Positions 8,326 through 12,212 of a stretch of DNA of 12,212 nucleotides are shown here, one piece after another. How positions within the stretch are numbered: the first letter of the stretch is position 1; each line of letters opens with the position of its first letter. The notes beneath the pieces were generated by a model. That model was not told the origin of the DNA and ran no database searches. It was given only the letters and a program-made list of their open reading frames with translations. The stretch covers positions 1 through 12,212 of the forward strand of contig CAKPYB010000064.1 in the NCBI GenBank assembly GCA_934202525.1, written 5' to 3'. Made by a program: the position numbers and the translations under genes. This DNA comes from an uncultured Prevotella sp. Lineage in GTDB: Bacteria > Bacteroidota > Bacteroidia > Bacteroidales > Bacteroidaceae.

Positions 8326-9492
8326 ATGGATAGTTTGATACAATATAACAATGCTGTCAACGCTATAAAGACAGCCATACTTCAAGGACAATATGAAGCA
8401 GCCAAAGGTGTGAACCGCATACAACTTGCTTTATATTTTGCCATCGGAAAATATCTTTCACAACATACACGCAAAGGAGTATGGGGCGAGGGCGCATTAG
8501 CATCCATCAGCGAACAACTTCGCAAGGAACTACCAGGTCTTCGAGGATTCTCGGAAACTCAACTAAGAGACATGAGACGTTTTTATGAAGCATGGGATAT
8601 GCTTGACAGTAATTCAACGGCAGCAACCGCTAAATTGTGCTTTGAGAATTCAGCGGTTGCAACCGCTGAATTACAAAATAGTGAAAATCAGATAGATATA
8701 TTCCATACTTTATCTATTTCTAATATTCCAGATTTTCCTGTTGAGGACTTCTTTAAAGTACCATTCACACACCACTCTGCCATCATTAGTGGACCAAAAG
8801 AAACTTCGGCACGCTTTTATTATATTCACCGCACTGTAGAGGAACATCTTTCCGTAAAGAAGCTCCGCCAACTTATAAAGGAGGATGCTTACCATAGCCA
8901 AGGACGCATGCCTAACAATTTTACCAGGACCATCAACAATCCTAGGGAAGCTCGACGTGCAGTAGAAATGTTCAAGGATGAATATCTACTTGACTTTATC
9001 AATGTAGAAGAGATTGGGGAACGCGAAAAAATAGATGTCGACGAACGAGTTGTAGAACAAAGCATCGTTCAGAACATCAAGAATTTCATCATGACCTTTG
9101 GCAGAGACTTTGCTTTCATCGGCAACCAATACCATTTGGAAATCTATGGTGTTGAACAATTCCCAGACCTGCTGTTTTTCAATCGAGAATTGAACGCCAT
9201 GGTTTGCATAGAGCTAAAACTTGGCGAGTTTAAGACCTCTTATCTTGGGCAACTTTTTGGCTATCTCCAAATTCTCGACGACAAGGTGCGTAAGCCACAC
9301 GAGAATCCGTCTATTGGAATCATTCTTTGCCAATCAGCAAACTACTCTTATGCAGAATATGCTGTTCGAGACTACAGCAAGCCGATGGGAGTTGCTACCT
9401 ACAAGACGTTGGATGACATGCCTGAAAGGTTACGCAAGGCTTTGCCTGATATGAAGAAAATGATGGACTTGCTAAAAAACAAGAAAGAATAA
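8326..9492 (+). CDS. DUF1016/YhcG-type PD-(D/E)XK nuclease
   Basis: This 388-aa protein has the DUF1016 two-part layout. The N-terminal domain (about 10-130) has the family stretch KGVWGEGALASISEQLRKEL and FSETQLRDMRRFYEAW. The C-terminal PD-(D/E)XK nuclease domain (about 245-385) has Asp281 in FPDLLFF and the Glu296-x-Lys298 pair in CIELKLG, so the core catalytic residues are present. Gly and Gln residues in YLGQLFGYLQ continue the fold. Such proteins are common in Bacteroidota accessory regions, often near restriction or phage genes; a defence or nucleic-acid-processing role is inferred, and the substrate is unknown. A linker insertion at about 96-116 contains two in-frame copies of a palindromic element (8611-8636 and 8647-8672). 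The gene is the sole gene of its unit, with a leader shared with the next unit and no SD. Confidence 0.9.
   Translation: MDSLIQYNNAVNAIKTAILQGQYEAAKGVNRIQLALYFAIGKYLSQHTRKGVWGEGALASISEQLRKELPGLRGFSETQLRDMRRFYEAWDMLDSNSTAATAKLCFENSAVATAELQNSENQIDIFHTLSISNIPDFPVEDFFKVPFTHHSAIISGPKETSARFYYIHRTVEEHLSVKKLRQLIKEDAYHSQGRMPNNFTRTINNPREARRAVEMFKDEYLLDFINVEEIGEREKIDVDERVVEQSIVQNIKNFIMTFGRDFAFIGNQYHLEIYGVEQFPDLLFFNRELNAMVCIELKLGEFKTSYLGQLFGYLQILDDKVRKPHENPSIGIILCQSANYSYAEYAVRDYSKPMGVATYKTLDDMPERLRKALPDMKKMMDLLKNKKE
8608..8675 (+). repeat. In-frame duplicated palindromic element within the DUF1016 gene
   Basis: The unit at 8647-8672 is a perfect 26-nt palindrome with core GGTTGCAACC. An imperfect copy with four differences lies exactly 36 nt upstream at 8611-8636, so the two encode similar peptides, NSTAATAKL and NSAVATAEL. 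The outer ends AGTAATT (8608) and AATTACA (8669-8675) match the ends of the intergenic hairpin at 10743-10775. Confidence 0.75.
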
Positions 9493-9541
9493 TATCCCCC
9501 TAAACATTTGGAGATTATTAGAAGATTAAAGAATAACATTC

Positions 9542-9577
9542 AATAGGCGGCTCTCAATTCCGGGAGCCGCCTATTTT
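9542..9577 (+). terminator. Intrinsic terminator after the DUF1016 gene
   Basis: AGGCGGCTCTC (9545-9555) pairs with GGGAGCCGCCT (9562-9572) around the loop AATTCC, and is followed by ATTTT. It is almost identical to the terminator after susF (one change in the 3' arm) and lies about 50 nt after the stop codon. Confidence 0.88.
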
Positions 9578-9582
9578 CTTTT

Positions 9583-9652
9583 TCTCCTCCCCCTTTTCAA
9601 GTATTTTTTCCCTAAAACCTTGGAAGTTACGAGGAAAAGTCGTATCTTTGCA
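9583..9652 (+). promoter_or_regulatory. Promoter repeat copy 3 (ORF6N unit)
   Basis: Copy 3 of the 70-nt repeat has TTGG at 9620-9623, a 19-nt spacer and TATCTTTG at 9643-9650. It lies inside the 152-bp block identical to 8126-8277 and should read the ORF6N gene and the Rpn-tail gene together. Confidence 0.85.
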
Positions 9653-9719
9653 GAAGAAAAGCTGCACTCGGCAAATTGAAAGCAAGCTTTCTTTGCGCTC
9701 GTTTGCATTTTCTTTGTCC
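9653..9719 (+). repeat. Shared 5' leader, copy B
   Basis: This is identical to the 67-nt leader at 8211-8277 and likewise directly follows the promoter. The identity ends abruptly at 9719/8277, 25 nt before the ORF6N start codon. Confidence 0.75.
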
Positions 9720-9744
9720 AACGAATAGCTTAAAAAAAGAAATT

Positions 9745-10191
9745 ATGGGACATCAAGAAGATATTGTAAAAACAGAAAGTAAAATCATTGTCATCAGGGA
9801 TACGCAAGTCATCCTTGACAGAGATGTTGCTGAATTGTATGGCGTAACAACCAAGGTGGTTAACCAAGCCATAAGAAACAATCCAGATAAGTTTCCTTCT
9901 GGATATGTTATCGAACTGACTAACAGCGAGAAAGAGCATGTGGTCAAAAATTTTGACCACCTCGAAACATTAAAGTTTTCTCATGCAACAGTAAAGGGAT
10001 TTACAGAGCAAGGACTTTATATGCTTGCCACAATATTAAAATCACCAATGGCAACAGAAGGTAAGATACAAGCTGCTATGAACGAAGTCTTCGCAGATAA
10101 ACTGCCATTAAAAATGCGCAAATTGACTTTTGGAGTTAATTTAGGGGTTCTGAAATTTTCTATAGAAACCACAAGAGAATCTAAAGAATAA
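9745..10191 (+). CDS. ORF6N-domain putative DNA-binding protein
   Basis: This 148-aa protein carries an ORF6N domain at about 11-101: ESKIIVIRDTQVILDRDVAE, LYGVTTKVVNQAIRNN, and the hallmark FTEQGLYMLATILKS. ORF6N domains are DNA-binding modules of phage and mobile-element proteins. Many family members continue into a further C-terminal region; here only about 45 residues follow, ending LKFSIETTRESKE, with no motif I recognise. The C-terminus may be truncated or frame-altered. The ATG at 9745 was preferred to an upstream non-ATG start inside the shared leader. It has no SD. The next gene starts 25 nt downstream, so the two are probably cotranscribed from promoter copy 3. The job could be regulatory, but that is inference. 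Confidence 0.8.
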   Translation: MGHQEDIVKTESKIIVIRDTQVILDRDVAELYGVTTKVVNQAIRNNPDKFPSGYVIELTNSEKEHVVKNFDHLETLKFSHATVKGFTEQGLYMLATILKSPMATEGKIQAAMNEVFADKLPLKMRKLTFGVNLGVLKFSIETTRESKE

Positions 10192-10200
10192 AACAACATA

Positions 10201-10210
10201 AAAAGGAGGG
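10201..10210 (+). promoter_or_regulatory. Shine-Dalgarno site of the Rpn-tail gene
   Basis: AAAAGGAGGG ends 6 nt before the ATG at 10217. It is one of the strongest SD sequences in the window and supports both the start and the reality of this chimeric gene. Confidence 0.7.
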
Positions 10211-10216
10211 AAGAAT

Positions 10217-10663
10217 ATGAAGACTATAATTGATTACTTGGGGGCACAACTAAAAGGAGAACTTGACAGACTTTGGGCAGACGGAACACTCAATGAGGAA
10301 AAAGTAGAAAGTTTCCGTACACTTCATGAAAGAACTCCTTATCATAAGAAAATGTTTACTAAACTCTTTGAGGAGGCGGAGATTGCGAAGTTCACCCCAA
10401 CAGAATTGAAAGAATATGAGGATAGTTTGAAGGCGTATCGTGATGTCAAGAACTCCATAGATACGGCTTTGGAAAAGGGGCGTGAGGAAGGTATGGCGAA
10501 AGGTATGGAAATAGGTATAGAAAAAGGCATAGCGAAAGGAATGGAAAAAGAAAAGCTAGCCACAGCTCGCCGCCTCCTGTCAATGGGCCTTTCTGATGAG
10601 CAAGTATCAACTGTCACCGAACTTCCACTGGAGGAAATCCAGAAATTGAAGGAACAAGCCTGA
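10217..10663 (+). CDS. Chimeric protein: unknown N-terminal module plus Rpn-family tail
   Basis: This 148-aa protein joins two parts. From about residue 46 (MFTKLFEEAEIAKFTP, ELKEYEDSLKAYRDVKNSID) it matches the C-terminal region of Rpn-type PD-(D/E)XK proteins (recombination-promoting nuclease / 'nuclease family transposase'). A lysine/glycine repeat follows (KGMEIGIEKGIAKGMEK), then the usual terminal motif ARRLLSMGLSDEQV with LPLEEIQKL. The catalytic nuclease domain that should come first is missing. In its place is a 45-residue module (ELDRLWADGTLNEEKVESF, HERTPY), perhaps a small antitoxin-like domain, though I cannot name it. A strong SD and intact frame suggest it is translated. Without the nuclease domain it should lack cleavage activity; it may be a recombination product or a surviving oligomerisation tail. 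It is probably cotranscribed with the ORF6N gene. Confidence 0.7.
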   Translation: MKTIIDYLGAQLKGELDRLWADGTLNEEKVESFRTLHERTPYHKKMFTKLFEEAEIAKFTPTELKEYEDSLKAYRDVKNSIDTALEKGREEGMAKGMEIGIEKGIAKGMEKEKLATARRLLSMGLSDEQVSTVTELPLEEIQKLKEQA

Positions 10664-10700
10664 ACTGGACTTTACTTTTAGAAACTCAAATAAAGGATGA
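10532..10700 (+). repeat. Rpn 3'-end duplication, copy A
   Basis: The last 44 codons of the Rpn-tail gene plus about 37 nt past its stop closely match 11681-11850. The match includes non-coding sequence (TGAACTGG and AGAAACTCAAATA), so it reflects DNA duplication, not only shared protein motifs. Confidence 0.8.
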
Positions 10701-10725
10701 ACTGGTGGAAATTTTCCACCGGTTC
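10699..10725 (+). terminator. Inverted repeat after the Rpn-tail gene, possible terminator
   Basis: GAACTGGTGGAAA and TTTCCACCGGTTC form a 13-bp dyad around one T, with a single wobble position. It lies 35 nt after the stop codon, but no T run follows, so factor-independent termination is uncertain. It could also be an operator or a short palindromic insertion. Confidence 0.4.
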
Positions 10726-10740
10726 AATAAACTCAAACAT

Positions 10741-10782
10741 TCAGTAATTGCGCAACCGCTGGTTGCGCAATTACATCAGTAA
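10741..10782 (+). repeat. Perfect 14-bp hairpin flanked by TCAGTAA direct repeats
   Basis: Arms 10744-10757 and 10761-10774 pair perfectly around the loop GCT. TCAGTAA occurs on both sides (10741-10747 and 10776-10782). No T tract follows. The element shares GCAACCGCTG and the end sequences AGTAATT/AATTACA with the palindromes inside the DUF1016 gene. It may act as a terminator, but it could be a small palindromic mobile element. Confidence 0.6.
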
Positions 10783-10790
10783 ACTTATTA

Positions 10791-10860
10791 TCTCCTCCCC
10801 CTTTCCAAGTATTTTTTCCCTAAAATCTTGGAAGTTACGAGGAAAAGTCGTATCTTTGCA
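10791..10860 (+). promoter_or_regulatory. Promoter repeat copy 4 (yafQ unit)
   Basis: Copy 4 of the 70-nt repeat has TTGG at 10828-10831, a 19-nt spacer and TATCTTTG at 10851-10858. It differs from copies 2 and 3 at two positions (TTTCC for TTTTC, AAATCTTGG for AAACCTTGG). It lacks the terminator hairpin found before the other copies and has an unrelated short leader. Confidence 0.85.
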
Positions 10861-10894
10861 GCATCATTTAAAATAACATTAAAAGTAAAGCAAT

Positions 10895-11101
10895 ATGGAT
10901 GTAGCTATAAATAGTATAAAAACAACGATAACTGTTCCGCAAGTTGACTTCAAGTTATTAAAGGAACTGGCAAAGAAGTTTGGCTGGGTTATTCAAACCG
11001 AAAAGAAAAGTGGTATTGAAGAAGCCCTAGAAGATGTTAAAGCAGGCAGAGTATATCATGCAAAAGATGCTCACGACTTAATCAAACAGTGCTTAGAATG
11101 A
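10895..11101 (+). CDS. Antitoxin partner of the YafQ-type toxin
   Basis: This 68-aa protein precedes a YafQ-type toxin and overlaps it by 4 nt (ATGA), the classic antitoxin-first layout. It has an N-terminal stretch (TTITVPQVDFKLLKELAKKF) that could be a beta strand plus helix used for dimerisation or DNA binding. The C-terminal half (IEEALEDVKAGRVYHAKD, LIKQCL) looks like the flexible toxin-wrapping tail of small Bacteroidota antitoxins. It is not an obvious DinJ ribbon-helix-helix match. The ATG at 10895 lies about 30 nt after the expected transcript start, without an SD. Antitoxins of this kind usually repress their own promoter, but no operator was identified. Confidence 0.78.
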   Translation: MDVAINSIKTTITVPQVDFKLLKELAKKFGWVIQTEKKSGIEEALEDVKAGRVYHAKDAHDLIKQCLE

Positions 11102-11373
11102 AATACTCTATTGACTTTACAAACAGATTTAAAAAGTCTTTGCGAAAAGGAGTGAAACGTGGGCTAGACCCTACTCTCATAGAAAAAGCTGTAGAGAAAT
11201 TAGCTAATGAGGGTAAACTACCGCCATCATATAAATCGCATAAACTTCATGGAAACCTAGAAGGTATATGGGAATGTCACATAACCCCTGATTGGTTGAT
11301 GCTGTGGGAACAAAACGATGAAAAATTAACTTTGCTGTTTCTCAACAATGGAACCCATAGCGATTTGTTTTGA
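11098..11373 (+). CDS. YafQ-family mRNA interferase toxin
   Basis: This 91-aa protein belongs to the RelE/ParE superfamily, YafQ type: a ribosome-dependent endonuclease that cuts mRNA when its antitoxin is lost. The sequence runs FTNRFKKSLRKGVKRG, a helical segment to about 40, then the beta core LPPSYKSHKLHGN, WECHITPDWLMLW and FLNNGTHSDLF. His51, His61, Asp65, His87 and Phe91 line up with the catalytic set known for E. coli YafQ (H50, H63, D67, H87, F91), so the toxin looks active. The start at 11098 overlaps the antitoxin stop as ATGA; a GTG at 11089 would add three residues and is less likely. Confidence 0.88.
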   Translation: MKYSIDFTNRFKKSLRKGVKRGLDPTLIEKAVEKLANEGKLPPSYKSHKLHGNLEGIWECHITPDWLMLWEQNDEKLTLLFLNNGTHSDLF

Positions 11374-11419
11374 CTATAATGTAAATTCATATACAAACAT
11401 TGTATTATAATTAATCTAA

Positions 11420-11812
11420 CAGCCATTGTTCGACAAGCGCACGGAGGCAGAGTGTATGGATATATTTGATTGTTGGATTTATATAGTGAAGAATATGAAC
11501 ATGTTTGAACAGATGCCATTCAGCGAGAAGTATCCAGTCTTCCGCAAGTTGGCTGAAATAGGCGACCTCCGCAAGCTCTCCCGAGAGGAACTAGAGCTGT
11601 ATGACGAGGACATCAAGAATATGCGTGATATATATGCCACCAGAAAATTCGATGAAAAGAAAGGAATAGAAATAGGTATGGCGAAAGGTATGGAAAAAGA
11701 AAAGCTAGCAACAGCTCACCGCCTTTTGTCAATGGGTCTTTCTGATAAGCAGGTATCAACAGCCACCGAACTTCCATTGGAGGAAATCCAAAAATTGAAG
11801 GAACAAGCCTGA
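11420..11812 (+). pseudogene. 5'-truncated Rpn-family nuclease/transposase remnant
   Basis: The reading frame from 11420 (QPLFDKRTEAECMDIFDCWI, then YIVKNMNMFEQMPFSEKYPV) matches the C-terminal half of Rpn-type PD-(D/E)XK proteins. Family similarity begins directly after an in-frame TAA at 11417, and the whole nuclease domain is absent. It continues through LAEIGDLRKLSREELELYDE, a short lysine/glycine stretch (GIEIGMAKGMEK) and the terminal motif HRLLSMGLSDKQV with LPLEEIQKLKEQA. An internal ATG at 11456 with GGAGG 8 nt before it could give a 118-aa product, so translation of the tail cannot be excluded. No promoter repeat precedes it. The 3' third is nearly identical to the tail of the chimeric gene at 10217-10663. 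Confidence 0.75.
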
Positions 11813-11850
11813 ACTGGCTGAACTTTCAGAAACTCAAATACAGGATATGA
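11681..11850 (+). repeat. Rpn 3'-end duplication, copy B
   Basis: This matches 10532-10700 with scattered substitutions, covering the tail codons, the stop and about 38 nt of non-coding sequence. Beyond it the two loci diverge: copy A leads into the 10699-10725 dyad, copy B into the 22-nt array. Confidence 0.8.
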
Positions 11851-11958
11851 GACGTTTCTTTGGGTTCAAGGAGACGTCTCTTTTAGTTTAAAGAGATAGT
11901 TTCTTAGGTTGAAGGAGACTGCTTCTCGAGTTAAAGGAGACTGCTTCTCGAAGGTTGC
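11849..11958 (+). repeat. 22-nt tandem array, five units
   Basis: Five units start at 11849, 11871, 11893, 11915 and 11937, each exactly 22 nt and opening with GAGA. A rough consensus is GAGACNGNTTCTNNNGTTNAAG. The last two are most alike (GAGACTGCTTCTCGA). Several units hold a GAGA...TCTC dyad, and 11871-11880 (GAGACGTCTC) is a perfect palindrome. The period is not a multiple of three, so a coding repeat is unlikely. There are no spacers. Confidence 0.8.
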
Positions 11959-11995
11959 CACTAGGCTCAGCAGGTCTGCCGAGCCTAGTGACAAC
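11954..11995 (+). terminator. Long hairpin downstream of the 22-nt array, possible terminator
   Basis: GTTG, CACTAGGCTC and GCAG (11954-11973) pair with CTGC, GAGCCTAGTG and CAAC (11976-11995). That gives 18 pairs with two C-A mismatches and a two-base loop. It is followed by ACCTTTTAA, a short T run, so it could terminate transcription from upstream. Confidence 0.55.
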
Positions 11996-12004
11996 ACCTT
12001 TTAA

Positions 12005-12135
12005 TCGTACAACTACAACCCTTATAGTCGTACAACCATACACCCTATAGTCGTACAACCATACACCCTATAGTCGTACAACCATACACCCTATAGTCGT
12101 ACAACCATACACCCTATAGTCGTACAACCATACAC
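12005..12135 (+). repeat. 23-nt tandem array, five units plus a partial sixth
   Basis: Units start at 12005, 12028, 12051, 12074, 12097 and 12120, each 23 nt and opening with TCGTACAAC. The four units from 12028 to 12119 are identical, while the first is diverged (TACAACCCTTATAG at its end). The sixth stops after 16 nt at 12135, where unrelated sequence begins. No spacers separate the units, so it is a minisatellite and not CRISPR. Confidence 0.9.
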
Positions 12136-12212
12136 TGTCTTGTCCTGGAAAAAGTTGACAGGGTATAAATCAACTTAAAGATAAGAAAAATGGACAAAGA
12201 CAAATTGGAGCT
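12136..12212 (+). mobile_element. Left end of a probable IS3-like insertion sequence (partial)
   Basis: Sequence beginning TGTCTTGTCCTGGAAAAAGT interrupts the 23-nt array exactly at 12136. A 5'-TG end, a TGGAAAAAGTTGACA-type terminal repeat and a first gene starting about 54 nt in are what IS3-family elements show. The element leaves the window, so the transposase, right end and target duplication cannot be seen; the family assignment is tentative. Confidence 0.5.
12190..12212 (+). CDS. Start of a gene running off the window, possible transposase orfA
   Basis: ATG at 12190 opens MDKDKLE and runs off the end. An AT-rich stretch with AAGATAAGAA precedes it, without a good SD. Its place just inside the presumed insertion-sequence end suggests the first transposase gene, but seven residues cannot confirm this. 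Confidence 0.4.

Noticed and set aside
9676..9744. Longer start for the ORF6N protein inside the shared leader
   Set aside because: It would need a non-ATG start, and the extra residues come from leader DNA identical to that of an unrelated gene. The ATG at 9745 leads directly into the domain.
10342..10617. Minus-strand frame opposite the Rpn-tail gene
   Set aside because: Its Ser/Pro/Ile-rich repeats are the complement of the lysine/glycine coding repeat, not a real protein.
11374..11419. Terminator after yafQ
   Set aside because: There are short AT-rich inverted stretches (TATAAT and ATTATA), but no GC-rich stem or T run is convincing.
12005..12135. CRISPR array
   Set aside because: The repeats follow one another with no unique spacers at a constant 23-nt period, and no cas gene is near; VapD is only structurally related to Cas2.

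Overview
The window looks like a chromosomal segment from a Bacteroidota member, most likely the Prevotella/Segatella group. This rests on a SusC/SusD-type glycan-uptake operon, Bacteroidota-type promoters (TTGG, 19 nt, TATCTTTG, matching the -33 / -7 TAnnTTTG pattern), weak Shine-Dalgarno signals on most first genes, and the accessory families present (DUF1016/YhcG nuclease, ORF6N, Rpn fragments). The species is inferred, not proven. All credible genes are on the + strand.

Region 1 (about 1-7526) is a compact four-gene operon, susC-susD-susE-susF, with gaps of 17-25 nt, ending at a strong intrinsic terminator. SusC is the TonB-dependent outer-membrane transporter, SusD the surface lipoprotein lid, and the SusE- and SusF-like lipoproteins carry surface glycan-binding domains. 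Gene order and lengths (1014, 558, 399 and 477 aa) closely follow the Bacteroides thetaiotaomicron starch system, so an alpha-glucan such as starch is the likely substrate. No glycoside hydrolase or regulator lies in the window.

Region 2 (about 7488-11373) is an accessory island of short stress/defence-type units: a VapX-like/VapD toxin-antitoxin pair, a DUF1016 PD-(D/E)XK nuclease, an ORF6N-domain gene followed by a chimeric Rpn-tail gene, and an antitoxin/YafQ pair. Each unit starts behind an almost identical 70-nt promoter repeat (four copies). Three copies are preceded by nearly the same terminator hairpin. Two copies share 152 identical bp that run into the 5' leader. The island therefore reads as a chain of promoter-gene-terminator cassettes separated by homologous intergenic blocks.

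Region 3 (about 11420-12212) is degraded, repeat-rich sequence: a 5'-truncated Rpn remnant whose tail duplicates that of the earlier Rpn-tail gene, a five-unit 22-nt tandem array, a long hairpin, and a 23-nt tandem array that breaks off abruptly at 12135. The sequence from 12136 looks like the left end of an insertion sequence (IS3-like), with the first codons of its first gene at 12190. The most unusual signals are the repeated cassette boundaries, a palindromic element duplicated in frame inside the DUF1016 gene and resembling an intergenic hairpin, and the two Rpn tails, one of them on a foreign N-terminus.
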